From G965279335 sp965279285 (GTDB taxonomy: Bacteria > Pseudomonadota > Gammaproteobacteria > DSM-16500), in assembly GCA_965279285.1 (NCBI GenBank), contig OZ257147.1:496001-560000 (forward strand): a stretch of 64,000 bases of DNA, written 5' to 3'. The notes under the pieces are model-generated. The model worked only from the letters and a program-made list of their open reading frames with translations, did no database searches and was not told the DNA's origin. Of the stretch, positions 35,054-44,043 are shown piece by piece. Every line of letters begins with the position of its first letter. The stretch's first letter is position 1. A program made the translations under genes and the position numbers.

Positions 35054-36844
35054 CTATATTTTTGGAGTGGGTGGGATTTCTTCAAGGGCTTTCAATACCC
35101 TCCAGCCAACATTGTAGTATTTCACGTGGAATGCATAATCTGTATCATCGCTATCGTTAGAAAGTGTTTTAGGCGGACTAAAAAAATTTGTTTGGGGGCT
35201 GTATAATTTTTCTCGTGCCGCTGTTTTTGAGTGGCAGAGATGTCTCATTGCAATATAGACGTGGTCATTCGTATCTTCGTTAATTTCTGGTTGTGCGCCA
35301 CATCCTGCATAGCTATCAACCCAGGAATCTATTCCTAATCTAAAACCAGGGGTTGTAGCAAGAGATACATAGTCCCCAGCCATATATCGATATTTTAAGC
35401 TGCGGTTAAAAAATTCTTGTTTATCATGAGAGGAATAAATTTTAAAAAGTTTACGTAAGCCTTGTGCCTGCCACATACGATAATTTTTTGGGGCAATTTT
35501 TTGTATAAAGCCAACTACTTGATGATAATATGATGGATCATATAATGTACCATCATCTTTTGGTTTAAGAGCTGCAAAAAACAAGCGTGAATTCCAACAT
35601 TTTCCTGATGTTATTACTTTTTTAGGCATTATTGCATTTTGAAATTCTTTAATCGCAACCACACGTTCTTTGCTGTCATTAGGATAAGTATTAAAAACAT
35701 TTTTGACATGGTTAAGTTCTTTTAACTCGACTTCATGTCTTTCTTTTGCATCATCTTCCCAGTGTCTTTGATGTTGTCTTTCAAGCTGTTTTGCTATTTC
35801 TTCTTTCCCTTGAGGTAGCCTATGCATTTTCTCAATCAACAGTCGGTCTATTCCTTCATTTGGGTTGGATTCTCTGCCATAGTCTTCGACTATCATACAA
35901 ACTTCTAATGGCATACCCTGAATGACATGTCCTACGTCATCGGTAATTTGTCCTTCTCTTGTTAAAAGGTCAAAATTATTTTTTGATAGTGTGTGTTTTC
36001 TTTTTTTGGTGATTGCTATGATGAGAAAGCGTAATTCATTAAAAGCTTTTATATTATAGCTTTTTAAATCAACTGGATTTTCTAGTGGTAGCTGCATCGA
36101 GCTACTCATCTGAGTTAAATCTTGTGCCGTAATAGTTTGTTTTTTGAAGCAAGCACCTTCAGAAGTGCGAATGGAATATTGTAGCGTGTTAGCTACATTT
36201 CTGATGTATAAAACATCTTTTTCTAGTACTTCTGGTATTTTTCTTGTTTTACGAATCCATTGAAACTTATAGCCCCATTGGATATATTCATAAACAGCAT
36301 CATATTTGGCATCTATAATATCTTTTAAAAGCGTGCGTAATCGGATTTTTTGATTTTCGTCTGCTAGAGTGTTTTGAAATAAGCGTTTAAATTCTCTGCA
36401 AGTATTGTTTAGTGCGTTTAGATCTTTTAAGGTTAAAAAATCTGAGGTTATTCTGTAGATCCCATGAGATAATCCACATACCTTTAATTTTTGATTTTGA
36501 ATTGTAGCTGCTGTTATGTTGGATAGAATTTTAGTTTCCGGCTTTAGAATTCTGACTCCACTGTGGCTTAAATTTAATTTTGGTTTTGTTGTGGTGACTG
36601 CTATTTCTGATTTTCTATCTGTAACCGCTGTTTTCTGTGATTCATCGGATTTTTTCGTCGCTGGTTCGTTGGATTTTTTATCTTTTGCTGTTAATGAGAT
36701 ATTCTGCTGAAGAGCTGATCGCACTGCCGTCATATATTTGACATCGTGAGCAGTAATAAGCCTAATTCGACTTTGCGTGTCAGTTAATATTTCTGACATA
36801 ATATTATCTGTTACTGAATTGTTTGGGTTGTGGCTTGAGCTCAT
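35054..36844 (-). CDS. F-box-like hypothetical protein, 596 aa
   Basis: The ATG is at 36844. Residues 1-110 are polar and Lys/Ser/Thr-rich without a signal peptide. Residues of about 126-160 (SHGIYRITSDFLTLKDLNAL, then NNTCREFKRLFQN) resemble an F-box: hydrophobic, then LxxLxxLxxTCRxF. The remaining 430 residues are unrecognised, with a charged helical stretch at about 350-400 (QLERQHQRHWEDDAKERHEVELKELNHV) and a Tyr/His-rich C-terminal domain. F-box proteins recruit Skp1-Cullin ubiquitin ligases in eukaryotes, and intracellular bacteria export mimics; whether this protein does so is inference. It shares the TCRxF motif with the gene at 22246-23403. Confidence 0.72.
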   Translation of the reverse strand: MSSSHNPNNSVTDNIMSEILTDTQSRIRLITAHDVKYMTAVRSALQQNISLTAKDKKSNEPATKKSDESQKTAVTDRKSEIAVTTTKPKLNLSHSGVRILKPETKILSNITAATIQNQKLKVCGLSHGIYRITSDFLTLKDLNALNNTCREFKRLFQNTLADENQKIRLRTLLKDIIDAKYDAVYEYIQWGYKFQWIRKTRKIPEVLEKDVLYIRNVANTLQYSIRTSEGACFKKQTITAQDLTQMSSSMQLPLENPVDLKSYNIKAFNELRFLIIAITKKRKHTLSKNNFDLLTREGQITDDVGHVIQGMPLEVCMIVEDYGRESNPNEGIDRLLIEKMHRLPQGKEEIAKQLERQHQRHWEDDAKERHEVELKELNHVKNVFNTYPNDSKERVVAIKEFQNAIMPKKVITSGKCWNSRLFFAALKPKDDGTLYDPSYYHQVVGFIQKIAPKNYRMWQAQGLRKLFKIYSSHDKQEFFNRSLKYRYMAGDYVSLATTPGFRLGIDSWVDSYAGCGAQPEINEDTNDHVYIAMRHLCHSKTAAREKLYSPQTNFFSPPKTLSNDSDDTDYAFHVKYYNVGWRVLKALEEIPPTPKI

Positions 36845-36877
36845 TATTTAACTCGCTTAATTGAGGTATGGATTTGG

Positions 36878-37006
36878 GTAATTATTCAGCAGCTAGGGGA
36901 CATGTTAGTATAGGCTGTCATCCTGAGCGCAGCGAAGGATCTTGCATGGGCAGAAAGTCAGGATGACAGCCTACACGCGCACGTTCTTTGGCTGCTGAAT
37001 AGTTAC
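36878..37006. repeat. Composite palindrome: outer arms TAATTATTCAGCAGC, core type C
   Basis: The outer arms (TAATTATTCAGCAGCTAGGG at the left, TTTGGCTGCTGAATAGTTAC at the right) enclose an inverted core, GTCATCCTGAGCGCAGCGAA ... TCAGGATGAC. It lies upstream of the F-box-like gene and so could also influence its expression. A variant of this core lies at 49981. Confidence 0.85.
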
Positions 37007-37151
37007 GGATTCTGTTTTTTAAAAATTATAATATAAATATATTAAGGAAATATTAAGGTTTTTTTGTGTTTTGTATGTAACTAATTAATAACAAAAAAAT
37101 GCATGAGCGCACTGTTTAAAATAGGGGACTGAAAAAGTTTTTTAGCGACGA

Positions 37152-37280
37152 TTAAGAAATTAATTTATTTTTAAGCGCAATTTTAACTTTTTGTATTATC
37201 TTTGCGGTAACGGTTTTTTGCCCTTCAATTTTGCTGATATAAGCTTGGGTGACTTTCATGCGTTTTGCTAGTTTTTGGTA
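37152..37280 (-). pseudogene. 3' remnant of an XRE antitoxin gene (copy 1)
   Basis: The minus-strand translation reads LAKRMKVTQAYISKIEGQ followed by KTVTAKIIQKVKIALKNK, ending in LIS and a stop at 37152. This equals the last 40-odd residues of the HTH pseudogene at 39234-39558 with about one change. The match breaks off 23 bases beyond the abiEii stop codon, where unrelated sequence begins. No start remains. Confidence 0.8.
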
Positions 37281-37302
37281 TGTGGTGAATAATAATTTTT
37301 CC

Positions 37303-38340
37303 TTATGAGTTTATTGTTTTTTCTATGTTTTCTACCTTGGTCATTATTTCATGAAAATCAGGCGCTCTTTGAAAGAACATATCTGACATCTCTTCACAGT
37401 CTTGTTTGAGTGTTTCATTAAATAGTTTATTAGGCATTAGGCGCAGTGTGCCGATAGCAGCAGTTTCATAATTTGCTGATGAGGATGCAAAATAATTTTT
37501 TTTATTCATTACTACAGCACTTAGTAGTTGTGGATCACTAATAGCTTGCTTTGTTATGCCATGTATATCTAGCATTGCGATGTCATAGTAATGACGAAAC
37601 ATTCTGCTCTTTGGGGGTTTATCAGTTTTTCGATGATGCTCAGCATGTAATAAGGTTGCTTTTTCCCAAAATGTACGTTTTGCTGTTAAGGTATGTACAG
37701 AAATAATTGGCTTTGAGTTAAATACGTTTGGTAATGCATCGTAAATATATGGTGATATTGTTTTTAATTCATTTGGGATGGTGTCACCTCGTGCGCCAAA
37801 TTCTAATTTAATAATTGATTGGATGTAGTGATTTTCATTTGTTCCTAGTGTTGATGGATAGTAAAACAAGAGTGTTTGGCCATCATTATCAGTGGGATCT
37901 AACTCGATTCGCCACTCATCGTCATTTAGATAGTTCGCTAGTTCGAGTTTAAATTTATTTTCTAACAATGGTTTGAGATAGTTATTAATTTTATTTTTCG
38001 CAGTATTTTGTAGGATATTAAGTGATTTATCACGCTGATTTCGGGTTTTGATGGCCATAGTTTTAGTATCTTCGGTTATGCCGAGAAATTCTTTGTTGAT
38101 GGTTAGGTTGCAATCTTCTGAAAAGCGATTAATTATATTATAACATCTTGAAAGTGATGTGCCGCCTTTAAAGGTGATGTGGGGGCTGATTTCTGGCATG
38201 CTAAATATTTGTTTTAATGCCCAGCATACCCAATAATCTTTTTCCATAATGTTTGGTGATTTAATTATGTTTGAGCGAGCGGCGGCTTCTTGGTAATGTC
38301 TTGCTTGGTCTTCTTTTGATATATCTAATATTTGTTCCAT
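37303..38340 (-). CDS. abiEii: AbiEii-type nucleotidyltransferase toxin (type IV TA)
   Basis: 345 aa. The ATG at 38340 has AAGGAAAT upstream and starts one base after the abiEi stop. The DNA-polymerase-beta-like nucleotidyltransferase core is visible: FKGGTSLSR (G59-G60-T61-S62), then RFSEDCNL (E75, D76), and the later conserved Lys/Arg helix PPKSRMFRHYYDIAMLDIHG. In the family the last motif normally reads SEDIDL, with both Asp residues binding metal; here the second is N78, which may weaken or abolish activity. AbiEii toxins modify tRNA or bind GTP and cause abortive phage infection when the antitoxin fails. The pair sits between two copies of an XRE-gene 3' end. Confidence 0.9.
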   Translation of the reverse strand: MEQILDISKEDQARHYQEAAARSNIIKSPNIMEKDYWVCWALKQIFSMPEISPHITFKGGTSLSRCYNIINRFSEDCNLTINKEFLGITEDTKTMAIKTRNQRDKSLNILQNTAKNKINNYLKPLLENKFKLELANYLNDDEWRIELDPTDNDGQTLLFYYPSTLGTNENHYIQSIIKLEFGARGDTIPNELKTISPYIYDALPNVFNSKPIISVHTLTAKRTFWEKATLLHAEHHRKTDKPPKSRMFRHYYDIAMLDIHGITKQAISDPQLLSAVVMNKKNYFASSSANYETAAIGTLRLMPNKLFNETLKQDCEEMSDMFFQRAPDFHEIMTKVENIEKTINS

Positions 38341-38341
38341 A

Positions 38342-38941
38342 TTATTTCCTTGTTAGTTCTATAATAAAAGTCGCCATCCAATCAGGGAATTTAGCGATAT
38401 TTTTGATAAGTTGTAATTTATCTTTTTTGGCTAGAACTCGTTTCAGTTGGTTGATAATTGTGGGTGATATATTGTGTTTTCCTAAATGACGGATGGCATT
38501 AATTGTATTAGCAACGTTTGATGTAAGTGAATTGTTATTTGTGTATTTAGAATGGCGTAGCACGATAGGGTAGTTAGCAATATTTCGTTTGATTGATGAG
38601 CGGGAAGTGATGTATGTGGGTTTTGCAGGAACTTGTGTGTTAATTCCAAGTTGATTTGCCGCATGGGCAGCACTTGGTTGGGCTGTGTCGCCCGTTTTGC
38701 TTGCTAGCGCTTTTGCAATGTGGTCTGGGTTGGGAGCAAGGGTGCCTAGTTTTGGATGAAGATATGGAAAATCATAAATCCCCTTGTCTAACTTGCGAAT
38801 AATTCCTTGTTTTGTTAGTCGGTGCAGTGTTACGTCTATAGCGCTACGCTTAGCGATGTCAATAAAATTTTTAGGTGTAAAGACCCAGCCGCGTCGTTTA
38901 GCACGAATACGTCGTAGAATGGTGTCTTTAATTGTTGTCAT
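38342..38941 (-). CDS. abiEi: AbiEi-type antitoxin and transcriptional regulator
   Basis: 199 aa. An N-terminal winged helix (residues of about 5-75, FTPKNFIDIAKRSAIDVTLH, GIIRKLDKGIYDFPY) is followed by the DUF6088-type C-terminal domain (AANQLGINTQVPAKPTYITS, IVLRHSK). AbiEi antitoxins repress their own promoter and neutralise AbiEii without forming a stable complex. The stop codon TAA is one base from the toxin's ATG, so expression is coupled. A weakly palindromic AT-rich region upstream (38942-39110) is the likely operator area; I cannot define the sites. Confidence 0.9.
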   Translation of the reverse strand: MTTIKDTILRRIRAKRRGWVFTPKNFIDIAKRSAIDVTLHRLTKQGIIRKLDKGIYDFPYLHPKLGTLAPNPDHIAKALASKTGDTAQPSAAHAANQLGINTQVPAKPTYITSRSSIKRNIANYPIVLRHSKYTNNNSLTSNVANTINAIRHLGKHNISPTIINQLKRVLAKKDKLQLIKNIAKFPDWMATFIIELTRK

Positions 38942-39233
38942 ACAAGAAAATCCTGTAAGAAATGTTAGTACCTATATCTTACAATTTAAAAAATAAACTA
39001 TATCATAACTATTTGTATATAAAGATATTTTTTAAAATTATTAAAAACAAGTGCTATTAGTAATTATAATAGCATATTTATAAAATATAAACTAGCTTGT
39101 GCCCATAAATATTTCTTTAGAAAGGTTGATTTTGTTCTGTGCGGAGTGTGTATAACTATTCAAGAATGAAAAAACCTGTGAGTACAGTGATTAAAATAGG
39201 GTGGCTGAGAAGGTTGCTTGTTTTTAGCGACAA

Positions 39234-39558
39234 TTAAGAAATTAATTTATTTTTAAGCGCAATTTTAACTTTTTGTATTATCTTTGCGGTAACGGTTTTT
39301 TGCCTTTCAATTTTGCTGATATAAGCTTGGGTGACCTTCATGCGTTTTGCTAGTTTTGCTTGAGTGATGCCAGCTTTAATTCGTGCTAAAGCAATAGGAT
39401 TATCGACATAATCCGCAGGATCAAAAGTGGTGTATTCTGAATGATCTTTTGTTTTTTTTATGTATTCTTTAATTTGATTGTGCAGCGCGATAAATAGTTA
39501 TTGGCAAAAGAACGTATTCATCTCTGCCGCTGACTGATTTAATAATTTGTAAGCTCAT
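39234..39558 (-). pseudogene. Frameshifted XRE/HigA-like antitoxin gene (copy 2)
   Basis: From the ATG at 39558 the first frame reads SLQIIKSVSGRDEYVLLPIT then IYRAAQSN and stops. A shift just after IY, at about 39486-39495, restores HNQIKEYIKKTKDHSEYTTF, then DPADYVDNPIALARIKAGIT, QAKLAKRMKVTQAYISKIER and the rest, to a stop at 39234. The joined product matches a known antitoxin layout: an EYVLLP N-terminal strand followed by a HigA-type HTH. The indel makes it a likely pseudogene. Its last 130 bases recur at 37152-37280 on the other side of abiE. Confidence 0.78.
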
Positions 39559-39678
39559 TTGTATGCGTCTCCGCGTGGTTTGATTTTATGTTGTTGTTTC
39601 TGTTTTTGACTTCTTATGTTTGGTTATTATAGGTTATATTTAGTTATACTTCAAGATTGAAGGATGTTGGGCTTTTGT

Positions 39679-40131
39679 TTAGCTATTGATAAGCTTCAAA
39701 CAAGCCTTATAAATAAGCTGAAACACCTGCTCAAATCCTTGTTCACTATCATAGTAAGGATCAGGCACTTCACGATTTTCGTTGGGATAAGAGAGGTTAA
39801 GTAAAAAATCTACTTTGCTGATGTCTGCTTCATTTCGAGCAAGATTAATCACCTGTTGAAAATTATTTTTATCCATCACAAAAATCTTATCAAATAAATC
39901 AAAATCTGCGGGGATAAATTGACGAGCTTTTAATTGACTGAGGTCGATGCCATGTTCATTGGCATTTGCCATGGTGCGTAGGTCGGGTGCTTTGCCGACA
40001 TGATAATTAGTAGTGCCTGCTGAATCAACAGTAAGAGCTAATTTTTTTTCAGCAATGAAATGGAGCAAAATGCCTTCGGCTAATGGTGAGCGACAAATGT
40101 TTCCCATGCAAACCATTAAAATTTTTTTCAT
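39679..40131 (-). CDS. Low-molecular-weight protein tyrosine phosphatase
   Basis: 150 aa cytoplasmic enzyme that dephosphorylates phosphotyrosine through a cysteinyl-phosphate intermediate. The P-loop C8-M-G-N-I-C-R14-S is at the N-terminus, and the general-acid loop is D124-P-Y-Y-D128, both as in the family. Length is normal. No tyrosine kinase or capsule operon is nearby, so a Wzb-type polysaccharide role is not supported; in intracellular bacteria such enzymes are sometimes secreted. It is monocistronic, with a type A palindrome upstream of its start. Confidence 0.95.
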   Translation of the reverse strand: MKKILMVCMGNICRSPLAEGILLHFIAEKKLALTVDSAGTTNYHVGKAPDLRTMANANEHGIDLSQLKARQFIPADFDLFDKIFVMDKNNFQQVINLARNEADISKVDFLLNLSYPNENREVPDPYYDSEQGFEQVFQLIYKACLKLINS

Positions 40132-40160
40132 TGTGATTTGTTTCCTAAAATAAATTATTG

Positions 40161-40320
40161 TTGGGTTTGGTGGGCACGCTGCGCTTTGCCCACCCTACAA
40201 AAATTATAAAAAATGTGGTGGGCAATGTGTGGTGTGCTCACCAAGTTAAAATAAATTATAAAATGTAGGGTGGACAAAGCGTAGCGTGTCCACCAAACTC
40301 TTTGGCTATTGGATAGTTAC
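40161..40320. repeat. Palindromic repeat, core type A with three half-sites
   Basis: GGTGGGCACGCTGCGCTTTG begins near 40169; a degraded middle unit (GTGGTGGGCAATGTGTGGTG) lies near 40213; an inverted GTAGGGTGGACAAAGCGTAG follows near 40265, then the outer arm TTTGGCTATTGGATAGTTAC at 40301-40320. It fills the divergent spacer between the phosphatase and SulP genes. Confidence 0.8.
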
Positions 40321-40417
40321 ACCACACAATATTTATCTTATAATACATTAGTTTTTCGAGCAATATTATGCCATTATTAATTTTAAATATAAGATTTCGC
40401 AAAAGGAAGCAATAGCA

Positions 40418-42595
40418 ATGAAGGATCGCCAAAAATTTTGTACACCTTATGATATTTTGGGTGGCATATTATCGGGTTTATTAATTGTTGTCATTTCTAC
40501 TGCATTTACAGCGCTGGTTTTTAAGGGTAGTTTAATTGCTTATTTTTCAATTGGTATTAGTTGTGCTTTAGTGGGCGCAGGCATTACGAATTTATTAACT
40601 GCGAGTTATAGTTCTTTCTCTTCTGCCATTGCTCGCATTGAACCCGCTTCGGGTGCTATTTTAGCGATTATTTTTGCGAATATTGCTGCAATGACAACTT
40701 TACCTAGTACAGCAATATTTCCTACTTTGCTTGCTACTCTGACAGTGAGCTCTTTAATCACGGGTGTTGCTTTATTTCTTTTAGGCTATTTGCGCTTAGG
40801 TCATATTGTTAGGTTTTTGCCTTATCCAGTGCTGGGAGGCTTAATTAGTGGGACTTCGTGGATTATGGGTTACACCACTTTTGCGATGATTGCTAATAAT
40901 AATTTTTCACTGCAAAATTTATTACAACATGAAATTATCTTGCAGCTATGTCTGGGGTTTGGTTTTGCTCTTTTTTTATTAGTGATGACAAAAATAAATA
41001 AACGAACTTGGATTTTGCCAGTCTCATTGTTAGTATTTTCAGTTGTAATTAATTTGTTTTTATCATTAAACCACGTGACTCATGTAGACGCTGTGCAGAG
41101 AGGTTGGTTGTTTTCTTCATTTAAGCCTACCTTGGTTTTACAGTCAGTCAATGTATCCATGTTTTATCAAATTGATTGGGCCGCTATTTTTTCTCAATTA
41201 GCTTATTTATTCAGCTTTTCTGGCGTTATTATTATCATTTTATTATTTAATGTCAGCAGTCTTGAAACAACATTAAAAGAAAAAGCTGATTTAGATCATG
41301 AATTAAAAATAGCAGGGATTGGTAATCTGGTGGGTGGGGTTTTCAGTGGTGCCACCGCTAATTTATCGTTATCAGGAACATTGGTTAATCAAAGCATGGG
41401 CGCTGCTAGTCGAGTTTCGGGTGTGATTGCCAGTGTAGTTTGTGCAGCAGTTTTGTTTTTATATCCAGCGTTAGTTTCATTTTTACCAAAACCAGTTATT
41501 GGTGGATTACTGATATTTATTGCTTCAAGATTGTTAATTGAATGGTTGTACACTGATAGACATAAATTACCAATTATTGATTATTTTATCGTTGTCGCAA
41601 TTTTAATAACCATCGCAATTTATGGATTTATGCCGGGTGTTATTGTCGGTATTATTATTACTTGTATTGTTTTTATTGTTCGTTATGCACAAATCGATGC
41701 AGTTAAATTTACTACGACGCGGCAGAATTATCCGAGTAATGTGATTAGGCCGGCATATGAGCAAGATTGGTTAAATACGCATGGTAAAGCAATACAGTTA
41801 TTTAAGTTACAAGATTATTTGTTTTTTGGTAGCGCCAAATTTTTATTAGATAAGATAACTCGATTACTTGATGTAGATAAAAAAAGGGAGCTGAAATTTT
41901 TAATTTTTGATTTTCAATTAGTTAATGGTATTGATTCATCTGCGAGTTTTAGTTTTATCAGATTACAGCAAATTATTGCTAAGTTAAATTTAAAAATTAT
42001 TTTTACGCATTGTTCTGATTCGTTAATCGCGCAGTTTAAAAGCCAAGATGTTATTACGGACACGGATGAAAATATTATTCTTGCTGATCTTGATCAAGGT
42101 ATGGAGTGGTGTGAAGAGCAGCTATTGAAAAATATGCCTGCAGAGCTTAAACCAAAAGAATTATCAATAGTTGATACCTTAAGTCAGTTAACTTTAGATA
42201 AGGCGCAGCAAGTTATTTTCACCACTTATTTAGAAAAAATGGCAGTCCCAAAAAATGCTTATATTTGTATGGAAGGAGAGTTATTAGATGGTTTGTATTT
42301 TATAGAATCGGGTGAAGTTTCTGTGTTGTTAGAAAACGAAAATTCCGTGATGCGTTTATCGAAAAGTGGTCCTGGCACCATTGTTGGTGAAATCAGTTTT
42401 TATTTGCGTACCCCTCGTTCAGCCAGTGTGCGCACAGAGTTGCCTTGTGTTATTTATAAATTAACGGCAGATGCTTTAGTTAAATTGGAAAGTGATTATC
42501 CTGAGATTGCTGTACGTTTTCATAAAAGTATCGTGCGTGTTTTAGCGTTGCGTGTGGTGCAGACTAATTATGAATTGAAGTTGATAGCGCAGTGA
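40418..42595 (+). CDS. SulP-family anion transporter with STAS and cNMP-binding domains
   Basis: 725 aa. The ATG follows AAAGGAAG. Residues 1-420 hold the 10-14 membrane segments of SulP/SLC26 transporters (for example GGILSGLLIVVISTAFTALV; the IIGLLIFIASRLLIEWL-like region before the cytosolic part). Residues of about 445-560 are a STAS domain (QLFKLQDYLFFGSA, FLIFDFQLVNGIDSSASFSF). Residues of about 600-720 are a cyclic-nucleotide-binding fold (YICMEGELLDGLYFIESGEV, IVGEISFYLRTPRSASVRTE, with the Glu and Arg of the phosphate cassette). The transported anion (sulphate, bicarbonate or dicarboxylate) cannot be told from sequence. The added cNMP module is uncommon for bacterial SulP proteins and implies control by a ligand. 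Confidence 0.92.
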   Translation: MKDRQKFCTPYDILGGILSGLLIVVISTAFTALVFKGSLIAYFSIGISCALVGAGITNLLTASYSSFSSAIARIEPASGAILAIIFANIAAMTTLPSTAIFPTLLATLTVSSLITGVALFLLGYLRLGHIVRFLPYPVLGGLISGTSWIMGYTTFAMIANNNFSLQNLLQHEIILQLCLGFGFALFLLVMTKINKRTWILPVSLLVFSVVINLFLSLNHVTHVDAVQRGWLFSSFKPTLVLQSVNVSMFYQIDWAAIFSQLAYLFSFSGVIIIILLFNVSSLETTLKEKADLDHELKIAGIGNLVGGVFSGATANLSLSGTLVNQSMGAASRVSGVIASVVCAAVLFLYPALVSFLPKPVIGGLLIFIASRLLIEWLYTDRHKLPIIDYFIVVAILITIAIYGFMPGVIVGIIITCIVFIVRYAQIDAVKFTTTRQNYPSNVIRPAYEQDWLNTHGKAIQLFKLQDYLFFGSAKFLLDKITRLLDVDKKRELKFLIFDFQLVNGIDSSASFSFIRLQQIIAKLNLKIIFTHCSDSLIAQFKSQDVITDTDENIILADLDQGMEWCEEQLLKNMPAELKPKELSIVDTLSQLTLDKAQQVIFTTYLEKMAVPKNAYICMEGELLDGLYFIESGEVSVLLENENSVMRLSKSGPGTIVGEISFYLRTPRSASVRTELPCVIYKLTADALVKLESDYPEIAVRFHKSIVRVLALRVVQTNYELKLIAQ

Positions 42596-42616
42596 TAGGT
42601 TTTTTTTTAACTGGCG

Positions 42617-42759
42617 GATCTGGATCCCGCGGACAAGCCACGGGACGTTGAAACAGTAGGTCGCAGGACGTTGAAATAGCAAGCCGCGGGACGTTGGTGA
42701 TTACCTTTCAACGTCCCGCGGCTTGTCCGCGGGATCCAGATGCACTGCTGAATAGCTAC
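42617..42759. repeat. Composite repeat, core type B with several half-sites
   Basis: GATCTGGATCCCGCGGACAA opens the unit, followed by two shortened tandem units ending GGGACGTTGAAA, then the inverted arm CGTCCCGCGGCTTGTCCGCG and the outer arm TGCTGAATAGCTAC. It separates the convergent SulP and pilT genes; the pilT stop codon abuts the outer arm. Confidence 0.8.
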
Positions 42760-43838
42760 TATTTTTTTATAGTAGATAGACTCATCCCTCGATCAACATC
42801 ATGTTGCAGAGTACGATCAAGAGCAATATTTTCAGCCACCATGGAATTGATGATACGCTTGCTTACTAATTCATGTAAATATTGATTCATGGTACACATG
42901 CCTTTGCTGCGTCCCATTTCCATCGCGGATTCGATATGTGCAGGCATATCCTGACGAATAAAGTGGCGCATGGGTGGTGTAATTAACATCGTTTCAAACG
43001 CACCAATTCTGCCGCCAGAAATTTTTCTTACTAACGTTTGACAAACGACAGCTTGTAAAGTTTCAGATAATAATGTTCTAACACGATTTTTTTCTTCAGT
43101 TGGAAAAACGTCAGCGAAACGATTAATTGCTAACGGCGCTGAGCGTGCGTGAAGAGTGGCTAAGACAAGATGGCCTGTTTCTGCTGCTGTTAATGCTAAG
43201 CGCATCGTTTCTAAATCGCGCAATTCACCGAGTAAAATCACATTAGGGTCTTGACGTAGTGATGAACGTAAAGCAGTGGCAAAATCCGTCGTATCACGAC
43301 CAACTTGAAGTTGATTAAAAACACTTTTTTTATTGACGTGCACAAATTCAATAGGGTCTTCAATAGTAATAATATTATAGGCTTGATACATATTAATGTA
43401 ATCAATCATGGCAGCGAGTGTGGTACTTTTACCAGAGCCTGTTGTACCCGTTACTAAAATTAAACCGTGTGGCAAAACTAATAATGATTTTAGTACGGCG
43501 GGTAAATTTAATTCTTCAAATGTAGGTATTTTAGTGGGTATTATTCGGAAAACAGCAGCTATGCCGTGTAGTTGATGAAATATGCTAACACGAAAATTAC
43601 CAATTTTAGGCAGATTGAGTGCCATTTCTAAAACTAAATTTTTTTCAAATTGTCGTTGTTGTTCACTACTCATAATCGTGTAAATAAGTTGTTTTGATTC
43701 TTCGGGTGAAAGCGCGGGAATATTTTTTGCAGGTAAAAGCGCTCCTTCAATCCGTAACATAGGCACTAAACCAGGTAAAATATGTAAATCAGATGCGTGT
43801 TTGCTGACACTCAACTCGAGCAGGTGTTCGATATTCAT
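42759..43838 (-). CDS. pilT: PilT-type twitching/retraction ATPase
   Basis: 359 aa when started at the ATG at 43838 (AAAGGAAT seven bases upstream); a frame extending to 43880 lacks a better site. Secretion-superfamily hexameric ATPase: an N-terminal PAS-like half, Walker A G131-TTGSG-K137-STT, Asp box TIEDPIEFVH, Walker B-like region DPNVILLGELRDLETMRLAL, and His box TGHLVLATLHA. PilT depolymerises type IV pili from the cytoplasmic side. PilU is a possible alternative, but the compact length favours PilT. No other pilus genes are in the window. Confidence 0.93.
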   Translation of the reverse strand: MNIEHLLELSVSKHASDLHILPGLVPMLRIEGALLPAKNIPALSPEESKQLIYTIMSSEQQRQFEKNLVLEMALNLPKIGNFRVSIFHQLHGIAAVFRIIPTKIPTFEELNLPAVLKSLLVLPHGLILVTGTTGSGKSTTLAAMIDYINMYQAYNIITIEDPIEFVHVNKKSVFNQLQVGRDTTDFATALRSSLRQDPNVILLGELRDLETMRLALTAAETGHLVLATLHARSAPLAINRFADVFPTEEKNRVRTLLSETLQAVVCQTLVRKISGGRIGAFETMLITPPMRHFIRQDMPAHIESAMEMGRSKGMCTMNQYLHELVSKRIINSMVAENIALDRTLQHDVDRGMSLSTIKK

Positions 43839-44043
43839 AGCGATTCCTTTTGCTAGTGATTTGTTGCGGTACTGAGTCAATTATATAGGAAATGTGTTTT
43901 TGTAGCTAGCAATTGAACATAAATCGACCAAAGACAGGTAATATGTTGTTTTATAAGATATTTTTATTCAGCTTGAAAAGACAATGCAAATGCATTACCA
44001 TATAAGTATAAGCATATTCTGCCTGTTCTTTAGGAGATTTAAC

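Noticed and set aside
42694..42885. Small + strand frame at the 3' end of pilT
   Set aside because: Starts in the type B palindrome and runs antisense to pilT; no support.
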